DNA of 64,000 nt from Helopsaltes ochotensis (lineage: Eukaryota > Chordata > Aves > Passeriformes > Locustellidae), in NCBI GenBank assembly GCA_013400155.1, contig VXBM01000060.1, forward strand, positions 815,924 to 879,923, in the 5' to 3' direction. Below are positions 53,084-64,000 of the stretch, in pieces (the stretch's first letter is position 1; every line of letters begins with the position of its first letter). The position numbers were made by a program, and so were the translations under genes. Below the pieces are notes generated by a model. The model searched no databases and was not told where the DNA came from. It worked only from the letters and a program-made list of their open reading frames with translations.

Positions 53084-56000
53084 ACATGTTCTGAACTCTG
53101 CTAAGTGGTGGATAAGGGCCTCTCTTCCGTGGGGTTAGGTGAATTCTCCCTGCAGAGGCCGTGCCTGCACGGCACACAGGACCGTCTCCCTGTGCAAACC
53201 TGGGGTCAGACGGATCGGGATAGATGTTGTCTGCCTCTTCTTACTGCTAAAGGATGAGAGAAAGTAGCCTTAAAGGGTTTGTGCCTTCAAATTCCCCTTT
53301 TCTGGGGAAAAGAACCAAAACCAAGCGTTTAGCAAAAGATTAGGACTCTACAAACTGTGCGTACACACTGGCATATGTAGATATCCGCTATATATACATG
53401 TATGTATCTATGTATCCACTGGGATATGCTTAGAGTCCCTACAGCCAAGGTCCACCCGTGGGGATAGAAGGTACCTGAGGACTTTCAGGGAGTGTGTAGA
53501 TATTAAATATCGTGCCCTTACTGCTCTGACTGTAACACAGTGACCTGCACACCCCTTCTGTGCTCATGGGGTAGGGGCTGTTTGGTTTCAGAAGGGGACC
53601 TTACACCAGGAAGCAGTAACAGCATTCAGAAGCAACAACTCAGAGGATAAAAATTAAAAATTAAAATCATTCTCAACGATTTCTGTGGGGCAGAGGAATC
53701 AAATGTCAAACTGTTTCCACAGTCAAGCAGAACATTACTGGGTATATTTAAAATGGTGCAGAAAAGAGAATTTTGGTAGGCTGGTAAGGCAATCCCAGGG
53801 AGCAAGAACAGACTGTTCAAATGGAAACAACAGTAAGCAACTTTTTTTTTTTACACAATCTCCTTGAGCTCCAGTGCACTCCCTCCTATCCCTAAAGTAA
53901 AGATTATGTTTTTTGTGGAATAGAGCTCTACAGTTGCATCTGACATCCCCATACAAGCCGAATGACTGAGTGGGGGGGTGGGTAAAAATCTGCTTTTAGG
54001 GATCTTTGTTCTGTTCTTTATGTTTTTCTTTGCCTGGTTTTTGTGCTACCGTTGGGCTTCAGTTCCTCTGGCTTTCCTCTCTTGCCCTGTTCGTGTCTGA
54101 GGCAGGGTGAGAGCAGCAGTGTCTGAGCAGGTCAGTGAGACATCAGCTCCTATCCCTGTGGCTGTGCAATACCAGGCACTTAGGAACCTTTTTGGGGACA
54201 AAAAGGTTCTGATGGACAAAGCCCCTGTGGGACAGGTCTGGAGTCCAGCGTGCTGTGTCCCCATGGCCTCTGGTCTGTGCAGAACAGGAAGGTCCAAGGG
54301 CAGCTGTGCCAGCTGTGGGGCGTCTGTAGAGTTGTGGAATACAGGGATGTGTCCAGTGGGGGAGGAGAAATGCAACGAGACACACTTTTCTCAAAAATCA
54401 CCTTTCTTCCAAACCCTGTCAGGAGAATTACCCAAGTGGATTTGTAAATGGTTACCAGCTTCAAAAGGTCAAGGTTTTCCTCAAGAGTTTGAAGCTGTCA
54501 GGTGCATTTCCTTTCCTACCAGTTTTTTTTTTTCTTTGAAATAACAAATAATTTCTCTTCTTGTACTATTGTTTGATTTCAGTTTGCTCTCAGGCTTGTC
54601 ATGAGTTGGTGACCCGCAGCAGGTTTCAGAGTTAGTGCTGATGAATATCAGCAGCATTGATGGTGAGGTGGATGCTTGGGTTGGGCTGTCTTGGTGCAGG
54701 AACCCTGCTTGCTTTTGGAAGCTCTCTACACTTATTATTAAAACTCAAAAAGAGAAAAAAAAGAAAGGAAAAAGGGTTGAGATTTACTTTTATTTTGGTT
54801 TTTTTTTAAATATTATTTGGTGCTTTTTCTTAATTGCAAGCAGGGCTTGCAAAAATATTTATCTTTCATTTTATCTGAAAGAGTTTTTTTAAAAAGTTTA
54901 CTTGGTTTTATTTTTTTATTTCTTTTTACTTTTGCTTTTGTTTGGGGAATAGTTTGAGGGTTTTTTTCTCTTTCCTCCCTTTTATTTTTTTGGTTTGTTT
55001 ATTTGTTTTGTTTTCTTACCAAAAGATTGGTAAACCAAATGTTCTCATCTCCCTGTTTCCTACAAACCATGGGATTGGGCAGCGCTGCTTTGCAGCTCGT
55101 TCTGTGCCCAAAGTCACACAATTTCTGCTGAGAGCTTTCTTCAAGGCAGAGCATCCTCAGGCCAAAAAAAGTCCGGAAAAAGACAGTTACTTCAGACAAG
55201 GCTCCTCCTGTCAATTAGTTTCCTTATTTACACATTTTGGTTAGGTTTTCTCATTCCTTTTGGAGGCAAAAGAAAAAAAGCAAAGCATGGAGTGCCTTGC
55301 AGTGAGGTTCTAGTTGCTCTCCTGGACCCAAGGGGAGCTGAAGGAGGCATGTGCTGGTGGTGTGGTGTTACCTTTTTATAAGAAAACCACCAACTTCAGA
55401 AAGTAACTGCTGCCCTGCTGTTTATACACCTGCAAACACCAATGTGCCAAGCTGAAATTTTTGGAAAGCAAAGCAATGCGTGGCTAATTGACTGTTGTGT
55501 GAACAGAGATCAGGGCTCTGGTACATCTGAGTTCCCTCGCTCTGGAACAGCCTTTGCCTCTATGAACTTTTCAATTTATCCCACTGTCTTTTCCCCAGTC
55601 CCAGCATGTGCTGTATTCACAACACAGCAACGTCCCCTGGCTCTGAGAAGGGCACCCAGGGCAGCAGGATTGAGTCTGCCTGGCTTCAACCATCTCTTGA
55701 TGTCAGTGTTGAGCACTGCAAGAACGACATAAACACTCGCTGACAGTGAAAGAGGGGAAAAAAGGGCTTGACCTTTATTCTGACTCCATTATATAGTTTT
55801 CCCATCCAGACGTGGATTGGCAGAGAGTGTTGCCACCTCTCCAATCACACTGGTCAAACCAACAGTTCATCAATTGTTCCTTCCCCCAAGGAAGGTATGT
55901 CAATATTTCAACTTCTTCCCAAAACATCACTATCTATTGATAACATTTGTGTGAGAAAGGACTTACAACTATGAAAACATTGAGAACTCTGACTCCACAT

Positions 56001-58290
56001 CAGAAACTGTAAACAACATCAGAAAGGCTGCAAAAATCAGGGCAACGTCTGACCTGTGCAAATCAAAAAGAGCATTCAGTGCCTGAAGTGCAAATACTAT
56101 TGGCTAAGTGATCACCAAGGTCCCTGTGGCTCCCTGACAGAAACCACAGGTGTGAGTCAGAAATACACTGACCAGAAATCCTGTGTATCAAAGCTGTTTG
56201 TGTCTTAAATTCTGGTGGACAGACCTTTGTCCCTGGAGGATGTCTGTTACTGTATGATTCACTTTTTTGGAATGAAGCCTTTCCTCCCACACTGCTTCCT
56301 CCTTCTTTCACCTTTAGGAAGGTAAGGGCTTGTTTTTATCTCTTTTACCTTTTATTTTTCCCACCTCAGGTTTTTTTTGGAAAGGCTTGACATAGGTTCC
56401 TGGAGTCAGATTCCTGCTCTGATCCCTGAAGGCTGTCTAGCATTGCCTGCTAGAGTATGGTCCCAGCTTGACAGCACCAAAATCTTTCCTCTTCCTGGCC
56501 TTAAAATTGCACTTGCTTTTATTCATGCCTGGCATCCATCCTGCACTTGTTGAAAGCATGTTATTTCTTCAGCCCAGCCTGGTGCTAGTTCCTAGAGCCA
56601 GTCCCTTGATCCCATTTGGAGCACTCAAAATTAACACCCTGTTTTGCATTGAGTTCCTGGGACTCAGGTTCAAAAATACCTATTTGAAGCCCATGTTGTT
56701 GGAAGAGAAGAGGGGCCTGTGAGGGCTCTTGGAGCTTTTTGTGCTGGTGTTTCACAGGGGGCAGAAATCAGATTTGATTTTCTTGGGCTTTTCTTGGCCT
56801 GCTGTTTGCCATGCCCAACAGGAGGGGTTTCAGTGTCCGGGGAAAGTGAGAGTGTGGGCTCAGACAAGTACAGAAGTGGCCAGTATTAGCTGCGGGTGCC
56901 AGAATACCCAGCAGCAGAGAGCAGCTGTAACAAAGGGTGGGAGACTCGATGGCATTGTGTGGGCTTGGCCTTAGATTCTCTTAAATGAAGTGATCATCTC
57001 AACACATAACTTGATGTCCGTTTGATGCCATTAAGCACTTTAAATGGAACTGGTCTTTCCCCTTTTAATTATGGTTATTTGGAGACAATCAGTTTTGCCA
57101 TTCCTTCCCCTTCTGTATCCCCAGCAAAATCAGAGCTTCAAGTAGGCATGTTCCTGGTTTGGTTTGGCTTTTCCCTGAAAGAGGAGGAAGGGCTAAGCTT
57201 TTTTGGATTATTTTTAGACCAAAGTGGGTGTGAATCTGACTACAATCCCACTGCAAATAATTTAAGTGGCAGGACAAGAGAACTGGCTTCTTTTGGCTCA
57301 GATACATCCCCAGGAGAGACCGTGTCAGCTTCACCATCACCTTCCCCACAGCAGGTAGGGAAGCAGCCCCACCAGTGGTTTTCCATCTCCTTTTCCTTGG
57401 AGAAACTCCAAGTGAAGGAGATGTGAGGGGATGCATCCAAGTAAGTGAGGCCCTTTCCATGCACCAAGGTATTTATTGGACACCTCCCAGGTGCCCTCCC
57501 TGGGACTGGGGCTGTCACCCCCACTGAGGGTGGAGGTGTGACAGCACAGTAACGCCATCAGCTTGTGTGCATTTGCATCCAGAGAGTCCGATCACCTTTG
57601 CACCTTCCTTTAGTCACTAGGATGTCTCACAGCTGTTGCTGGAACACCCAATTCCAGTCCTTCCACGTGCCACCTAGTCAGAAGAGGTTCTTCAGGTGCC
57701 AAATCCCAAGGAAGCTGTCTAGGATATCTATGGCATGGAGCAAGGGAGGACTGGGCAGGGGACACAGGAGAGTATCTGCTAAAATCCCACAAAACATTCC
57801 TTGTTAACCAGAACTCTGGAAATTATTTTGCCTGCTGGACAGGTTTGGGAATTTATCATGATTTAGGGCACCCTTTTAAATACAAAACCTCCCCTGCTGC
57901 TCACAACTCTTGCTTCATTTGTCAGAAGGGGCAGCAATCCATGATTCATCATTGGTGATACAGCTAATTTTTAAATATAGGCGAGCTGAACTGGCCAAAT
58001 CTCCCACACCTTGTGCTCCTCAGTCATGAGGAGTGTAACGCCAGCTCCATTCCCACCTGCGTTTCCAGGGCTCTCTGCCCTTTTCTTCCACGTGCATTTC
58101 ACTGAGACTGATGCTTTGCCCAGATATAATTCAGCTTCCATTGCTTGGGGGGAGGGGGGAAGAGGATAACATTCACTGCTTTGCATACAGCCATGAGCTT
58201 TGTATGTATTTAAGCTGTCTATAGGTATCCATCTTTTCCATGCTCTAAAGTAATCCTACTATTTTCTTCGTCAATATTAAGCACTGACTC

Positions 58291-58309
58291 AAAAAAAAAA
58301 AAAAAAAAA
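58291..58309 (+). repeat. Poly(A) tract (19 A)
   Basis: Run of 19 A within the predicted 3'UTR. It could mis-prime oligo-dT and create false transcript ends. Confidence 0.95.
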
Positions 58310-58500
58310 GAATCTGTGTCCGGTTCAGTTCGCCTATGGTTAAAGTTTAGCCTGGTGTTTATTTTGTACTAATATGGAATGCACTTGAGTAATTCTCAGA
58401 GGTGTATTATTATATCCTGGTATATTTCTGCGTTTGGTTTGTTTTTTATTAAAAAAAAGAAAAAAAAAAAAGCTTTGCATTTTAACGTTGAACCATAAAG

Positions 58501-58506
58501 AATAAA
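58501..58506 (+). promoter_or_regulatory. AKAP13: Distal poly(A) signal AATAAA (first)
   Basis: AATAAA in CATAAAGAATAAAAG with a T run about 20 nt downstream. Confidence 0.5.
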
Positions 58507-58716
58507 AGTTAGGGAAAAAAAGATTTTTTTTTAAGAAGAGGGTAAAACCTCATTGCTGTATGTTAATTTGTAATTATGTAAAAATGAACAGGTTCTTGAA
58601 TATAAAGTTTTTAGGTTTTTCATTAGCTTGCCAGAAACCATTAGGTTTTGTAAGCTTTTATTTATCTTCCTTTTTAGTTATCAGTATCAGCCTTGTGTAA
58701 AGTCATTCTTCCTCTA

Positions 58717-58722
58717 AATAAA
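58717..58722 (+). promoter_or_regulatory. AKAP13: Distal poly(A) signal AATAAA (last)
   Basis: AATAAA in CTAAATAAATTTG, followed within 20-30 nt by TCTGAGTTTTCTG. This is the last plausible signal before sequence that looks intergenic. Confidence 0.6.
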
Positions 58723-59320
58723 TTTGATTTTAAGTCTGAGTTTTCTGCCTGATTTATTCCCACACCCTTGGTATTTTTGCTGATGACTTTTTTGCACCAA
58801 GGCTGAATGGAGAGCTCTAACCTCAGGATGTAATCAAATGTTTGCATTGCCTTTATCATCTCCATTCCAGTTTGAACCCACTGGACTCCTATTTTCCTCC
58901 TCTTACAAGATTTGCATTTTACTGAAGGACAGATGGCCATGTGATATTCCTTGGGTTTCTCTCCCCCATGCACAGGGCCTTTCATCCTTGTACAAGAAGG
59001 GGACGTGTCCCAGCTGTTCTCTCTGCCTCTTCAGCCCCGTGATGAGAATAATGGGAGTCTGGGGGCTGCCTGTGCTGCCTGATGGCACAGAGTTCCTGTA
59101 AGCCTCTAACACAGCTCGCTGTCTTTGACAAATCCTAGACACAGGTTTTTGGTACTCTTGGCTTAGAGAACCAGAGATGCTGCATCTCATCCCAGGAGAG
59201 GGTCCAGAGTGCAGTGTGCCTTAGGTGTTCCCACGTCTCCTGCAAGAAGAGACCCATCACAAGTGCTGTACCCAGCATCCAGGTCTCCCCTGGGGAAGCG
59301 ATGTAGGGAGGGAAAGTCTT

Positions 59321-59517
59321 CCTTGTGAGAGTGGGGAGGCACTGGAACAGGTTGCCCAGAGAAGCTGTGGCTGCCCCATCCCTGGAAGTGTTCAAGGCCA
59401 GGTCAGACGTGGCTTGGAGCAACCTGGTCTAGTGGAAAATTCCTTGCCTGTGGCAGGGGTGGTGGAAAAAGGATCTTTAAGATCCTTCCAACCCAAACTA
59501 TTCTGTGATTCCGTGAT
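59321..59517 (+). repeat. CR1 LINE 3' end, well preserved
   Basis: Near-consensus CR1 tail: GGCACTGGAACAGGTTGCCC, GAGAAGCTGTGGCTGCCCCA, GTTCAAGGCCAGGTCAGACG, CAACCTGGTCTAGTGG, and ATCCTTCCAACCCAAACTAT ending TTCTGTGATTCCGTGA. Confidence 0.95.
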
Positions 59518-59857
59518 AAGGTACATGGTGTTCCCAGTGCCTGCAGGCATCAGTCCAGGCAGGAGAGGGTGCCAGAAGTACAGAGCCCTGACGATGAGAA
59601 GTCACAGACGAGCACAGTGGCTGGGGTTTCCCCACAACCACTTTCTGCTCGATCATAGAAGTGATCACTGCTGGCCCTGTACTGCCAGTCCTGCACTGGA
59701 CTCCAGCATCCTCTCCCCAGGCAGGAGGAGCAGGAAACCTTCACCCCTGTGTATTGATTTTGAGGCAGAGGAATTGCTTCATTTCCGTTTGTTACTCCAC
59801 TTGACTTCAGAGGTACGACTGGGAAGGAGAAAGGATTGCTTGAGAATAAGATATGTA

Positions 59858-59946
59858 TTCATAGAATCGAAATATCCTGAGCTGGAAGGGACCCACAAAG
59901 AACATCGAGTCCAGCTCCTGACCCAACACAAGACAGCCCCAAGAAT
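59858..59946 (-). repeat. CR1 LINE fragment, other subfamily
   Basis: Reverse-strand CR1 end with the TTCATAGAATCGAAATATCC start, GAGCTGGAAGGGACCCACAA, ATCGAGTCCAGCTCCTG and GACAGCCCCAAGAAT. This tail differs from that of the 59321 copy, so it is a different subfamily inserted in the opposite direction. Confidence 0.9.
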
Positions 59947-61851
59947 GAAGTATTGATCAAAGCTTTGGGCTGTCAGCTGCTCAGGGTGTTGTGTTGTTCC
60001 TCAGCAGAAGTCAGGGAACACCAGCCCCTGTTAGGCAGCAGTGCACTCACTCACCGCCTGGTATTTTTCCCCTCAGCTGTGTTGCACATGCTGTTCTGAA
60101 AGCCTGAGTCACGTCTGTGTACCTGAACCTACACCCTGTCACGCAGCACTTGCCCCAAGACAGGCAACCCCTGGGTGTGAGACAGGAGATGAAAGAGTTG
60201 GTTTATCTCGACGGCTGTTCAGTAGTCCTGGTTTTATTTGCATTCCCAGGCGTCCCAGCTCCCCTATTTACTGAAGTTGAATAAAAGCCTTTGCCCAAAC
60301 TGTCAACTCCTGGGTATGGCTTTTAAAAAGCACGTTTTCCTGTGCCCCCCTTTGGCTCTGCAACCTGGACCCCTGACAAAAGCACCCCTTGGGGCACCCC
60401 CAGCCTTTGCAATAAAACTGTTGCAGCTGCTGAGAATGGGAGATGCTGCTCTGGTACAACAGGCATTGGTCACGGGAGATGGGGCAGCACATTTACTGAT
60501 GACAAACCACGTGGAGAAAATCAACTCCTTTCTGAATCAATCTCCTGCCAGGGAAAGGCGGGGTTGCAGAGCAAACCAGGCACCCTGAGCTTCTCTGGTC
60601 CTGCACAGTGCACTCCAAACCCCCCTGTTTCCATTGGCCAGCGGGAAGCCTGGGTAGGCAATACAAATTGCCTTTGGCAGAGGAGGAGGCAAAGGGCCCT
60701 GCTGCTCCAGGACACCTCCATATGTTAATTTGACTATCCCTAACCAGCTTTCCACAATTTCACATGCTCACAATTCCCATGCTCTGAGCCATTACGGCAC
60801 AGCTAAGACAATGAAATGGATCTTCTCTCCAGACCACAGGGATCAATTTAGATGGTCTCAAGAAAGAGTGATGGGTTTCTGAGCATCCCAGTTTTCTTGC
60901 CTAGCCCTTCCTTGGCTCCCAAAGTTAGAGCAAAATATCTCTGTGGCTTTGTTGGATGTGGTTGGATTTTCACTGGCACATTGACCTAAAAGGGGCCATA
61001 CAAGACCCTAAGAATGGGATGAGCCTCTGAAAACAGCATTGACAGGCACAGGAGAGACTGTTTGGAATATGGTTTAGTGATACCTTAAACATTTGCATTA
61101 TCTGCATTTCCCCTTCCCTGCCCTTGCCGGGTTCAGTCCTGGCACTGCCTTCAGGGAGAGAAACTGGAGGTCTGGGAGGACACAGGTGCAAGCTGGGCTG
61201 GGGCTTGCAGACAGGCCACTCATTCATGGAGGGTTTATTAAGAGGAGGAAAGGCAAAACCCTAATTAGTGCAGTGAGTGAGTGAGATGCCTTGTGATCAG
61301 ATACAAGGTGAATGGTAAAGTAATGACTTACCTCTGCCATTGAAGGCACCTGGGGCTTGTTAATTTGCTACAGGAATGTTAAATACGGTAAATGTCTTGA
61401 TTTTTAGGAGGTTGAACCATATAAAAAATTAAGTGGAAAATAACATTTGACACTAGCAACTGACATGAGCGCCCCCAGGTCTCACAGGGAAGGTCAGACA
61501 GTGGGTGTCCCTTGTGTGTCCCCTAAAGCTGCCTCTTGAATCATCCCCAAACCAGTGTTTGCTCCAGAGCCCGTTCTCCTGCCTCTGTCCCAAGGATGCC
61601 CAAGGGTGCTGGCTCAGGACTCCCCAGCCCTACTCTCCCTGCATGCTGGAACTCCTCTGTCTGTCAGTGACTTGTTTTCAGTCCCTCTGCTCTCCTCCTT
61701 TATGGTCCATCCCTTGCACAGATGCAGCTCAGCTGGCACTTCCCAATCCCCCCGACCCCTCACCACAGCCTGGCCTCTCCAGATGCTCTTTCTTTCCCCT
61801 TCCCTTTCACCAAAGGGCTGCTTCTCACCAGCCGCATCTTTCCAGCGGGCC

Positions 61852-61990
61852 TAATTAGACATGAGCTTAATTAGAGCCGAGCAGGAGGGTGAGTCATTAG
61901 CGCAAGCCTGCGGGAAGGCCGGGAGCAGCCGTGGCCCGGCGGGGCGGCAGCGTGGGCAGCGGGGCCCGGGGCAGCGGCAGCTCCGCTGGG
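61852..61990. promoter_or_regulatory. Candidate enhancer: paired TAATTA, AP-1 site, CpG-rich flank
   Basis: TAATTA at 61852-61857 and 61868-61873 (16 nt apart), a consensus AP-1 site TGAGTCA at 61890-61896, then about 90 nt rich in CpG and G/C to about 61990. Motif clustering only; function is inference. Confidence 0.3.
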
Positions 61991-64000
61991 TGCTGGGAAG
62001 CAGCCCTGGGGAAGCAGCTCCTGTTTGTGCGTGCGTGTGTGTGTAATTCCTCCAGACATGACCCAGAAATGGAGTGAAGGGTGTTTACCTTCCTCTCTGC
62101 ACCTGCCGGCGAGCCAAGCGGGCCCCAGTGCAGCTGGGCTGGCCTGCAGGGCAAGGGGATGGCCCTCCATCCCTGCCAACCAGAGAGGGTGGAAACCAAA
62201 AGGGCTTTTCCTGGTGGCCCTGAGGCTTTTTTCTCCTTGTCTGGCTTCTGTTCATCCCTTTTAACAACCAGCTATCCCCCATGATGGAGGGGAGCCAACA
62301 TCCTGGGGACTGGCTGCCTGCTGGGGCTGTAGGGAGAAGGAGCCCTGCTGCGGTGGAGTGATGGCAGCAGTAAAGGGCAGAATTAAAATGTTAGCTTGGG
62401 ATAAACCCACAGGACTGGGATAGGTATGATGCCAGGAGTGAGAGACAGGTCTTCCTATCAGTCATTAAATCACATCCTGGCTGTAAGGGTTTCTTCACAA
62501 GCACAAGTTGTGCCACCGTGGCCCGGTCATGGACTGTTCTCCCCAGACTCTGCTGGGAAAGGAGACCTTCCCAAGAGAGACAGAACTGAAAACCCGCAAA
62601 TCACTTCACTCCTGAGCTCTGTAGTCCTCAGAGACTGTCAGGAAGAGTGAAAGGACAGACTGAGTAAGCAGGACCAGTCTTCTTGAACCCTTCCCCCCAC
62701 CCCATTTGGTGGGGGACACAAACACAGAGAGGCCCCTGTCTGTGAGCTGCGGCCCTCAGCGGTGCCGCCGGTGCTGGGGAGCGGGAAGTGAGATGTCCAG
62801 GCACTGACAGCATGAAAGCCAGGCTTTTTCCACCTAATTGGATCTGTTATTCAGCTGAGAAACGCTGAATGGATTGGGTGGGCTCCGAGCTCGCAATTCC
62901 AGCGAGGAAGTCGGGACGTTGCGGCAAAGTAGGTCACAGTGCTGCCAAACAGGGTGGTGGTTCTGCACAACAGCCGAGGGTGTTAAATAAGGAGGTGGTG
63001 AAATGGAAAGAAAAGAGAGACTGTGAGGAAGGGAGAATAAATGAGCTCAGCCTTGGCTATTCATTCCCACCTTGGGGCCCCCAGCAGTGCTGGCTGTGCC
63101 CGGAGGGCACCGGGCTCCTGCTCTGCGCTGGAGCCAGAGGGATTGGGCCCCGTTAGATTCCCAGTTGGTTGTGGGGAGCTGGGGGCAAAGGTTTCTCCTG
63201 CTCTTAAAAGCTTAACTCAAACACTGCTTACGGAGCAGCATTTCTATGCATGGCATTTTGTGAGCCTGGACCGTCTTCAGAGATTAAAACCTGCTGGGTT
63301 TACCCCAAGGGAAAAGGTGCATGAGGGAACAGGAAAACACCTTCACGTGGGATGGATTGCAAGGAGAATGCACAAAGCTGAGCCATTCGTTAATGTGCAG
63401 GAGAAGTTGGCAAGCCACGGACATGAGGAGTTAGTGCTCTGTATGGACATGGATGAATTTGTAAACACGTTGGATAGCTGGAAAAAAGTGCTCCTCTTCT
63501 CCAATTAATACCAGAGTCGGCCTCTGGATGGATGTGGGGCTCCGTCAGACACCAGAGCTATTAAATCACCAGCAACTCTGCTTTTAATTGACTCTCATGA
63601 CAAAGGGAGTGGGCTCAGATGATAATTCCCTGCAGGGCTTCACTGCAAAGCAGTATTATTTCAAGGGCAGCTGGGGTCAGGCTGGGAAAATGCATATTTA
63701 AATCTCAATAAGGCACTACGAGTTTCATTTAAAGAACACATAGAGGAGTATCGGTTTTTTGCATCCAGGGACGTTCAGGCTGCTCAGGCCCTGGGGATGG
63801 AGGTCTGACCATGCTGCCTGCTGCCTGCCTGGTTTCACCTCTGAGCATCTCCCTGCCCTCTCCCTCCCAAGCGTTTTTTGGAGTGAGCATCACTCTGTTC
63901 TGACCTGGGGAACTCAGCCAGGGCCAGAGGGTGGGTGGAAAAGAGCTGTATCCTGCCCCAACTCTCCCGTAGGATTGGGCCCTGCAAAGTAAGGGAGGTG

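Larger units (their letters stand above)
52969..58739 (+). other. AKAP13: AKAP13 3' untranslated region (predicted extent)
   Basis: No coding sequence or recognisable transposon from the stop to about 58740. It is T-rich around 54780-55030, with A runs at 58291-58309 and about 58450-58471. The last 500 nt read like conserved 3'UTR (for example GGTGTATTATTATATCCTGG). The 3' end is set by the distal AATAAA at 58717. The extent is inference; the proximal signal would give a UTR of only about 130 nt. Confidence 0.6.
58740..64000. other. Intergenic region downstream of AKAP13
   Basis: Two CR1 relics (59321-59517 and 59858-59946) and a GC-rich candidate regulatory patch near 61850-61990. In human the next gene is KLHL25 (family knowledge), but no kelch or BTB coding sequence is seen here on either strand. 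Open frames of up to 243 codons exist, but the longest crosses a CR1 and none resembles a known protein. Confidence 0.65.

Noticed and set aside
59225..59956. 243-codon open frame on the + strand
   Set aside because: It runs straight through two CR1 relics, so the reading is repeat-derived and not a conserved gene.
63041..63508. 155-codon frame ending EELVLCMDMDEFVNTLDSWK
   Set aside because: Looks somewhat protein-like but has no known match, no splice context and no start environment. Chance is the simpler explanation.
58740..64000. Search for KLHL25 or another downstream gene
   Set aside because: No kelch repeats, BTB domain or other recognisable coding sequence on either strand. The neighbour must lie beyond the window.
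1..64000. tRNA, rRNA, CRISPR array, bacterial operon or intact retrovirus
   Set aside because: None seen. The sequence is an ordinary vertebrate gene locus; repeats are CR1 relics, microsatellites and one tandem-repeat block.

Overview
The window is vertebrate nuclear DNA, almost certainly from a bird. The evidence is long GT-AG introns, the only recognisable interspersed repeats being CR1 LINE fragments (the typical avian LINE), no mammalian SINEs, and avian-like divergence of the protein from the human one. A songbird is plausible but cannot be settled by eye.

One gene dominates: the 3' half of AKAP13 (AKAP-Lbc/Brx, a PKA-anchoring protein and RhoA guanine-nucleotide exchange factor), on the + strand. 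I reconstructed 27 consecutive coding exons from 5718 to the stop codon ending at 52968. All splice phases agree and the exons sum to 3951 nt, or 1316 residues plus stop. The upstream exons, including the PKA RII-anchoring helix known from the human protein, lie outside the window to the left. The order here is: Ser-rich acidic region with a PKA/14-3-3-like RRHSW site (exon 1 of the window); Ser-rich linker (exons 2-6); Lys/Glu-rich linker plus C1 zinc finger (exons 7-8); linker (9-12); DH domain (12-16); PH domain (16-19); coiled coil and Ser-rich linkers (19-24); long charged coiled coil (25); PKA-site and basic tail (26-27). A 3'UTR of about 5.8 kb follows, with a proximal AATAAA near 53078 and distal signals near 58501 and 58717.

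Region by region: 1-5717 is intron with two CR1 relics. 5718-30556 holds six exons in large introns, with a composite minisatellite block at 18489-19070 and a possible in-frame cassette exon at 12773-12892. 28260-28570 is a CpG-rich patch with a candidate alternative first exon, phase-compatible with the C1 exon, which would make a short C1-DH-PH protein. 30557-52968 is the exon-dense catalytic and C-terminal part. 58740-64000 is intergenic, with CR1 relics and a GC-rich patch carrying paired TAATTA boxes and an AP-1 site near 61850-61990. I recognise no second gene on either strand.

Nothing here is a new kind of system. The most interesting candidates are the internal promoter/first exon, the nested tandem-repeat block, the symmetric cassette exon, and an intron whose retention would stop translation just after the PH domain.
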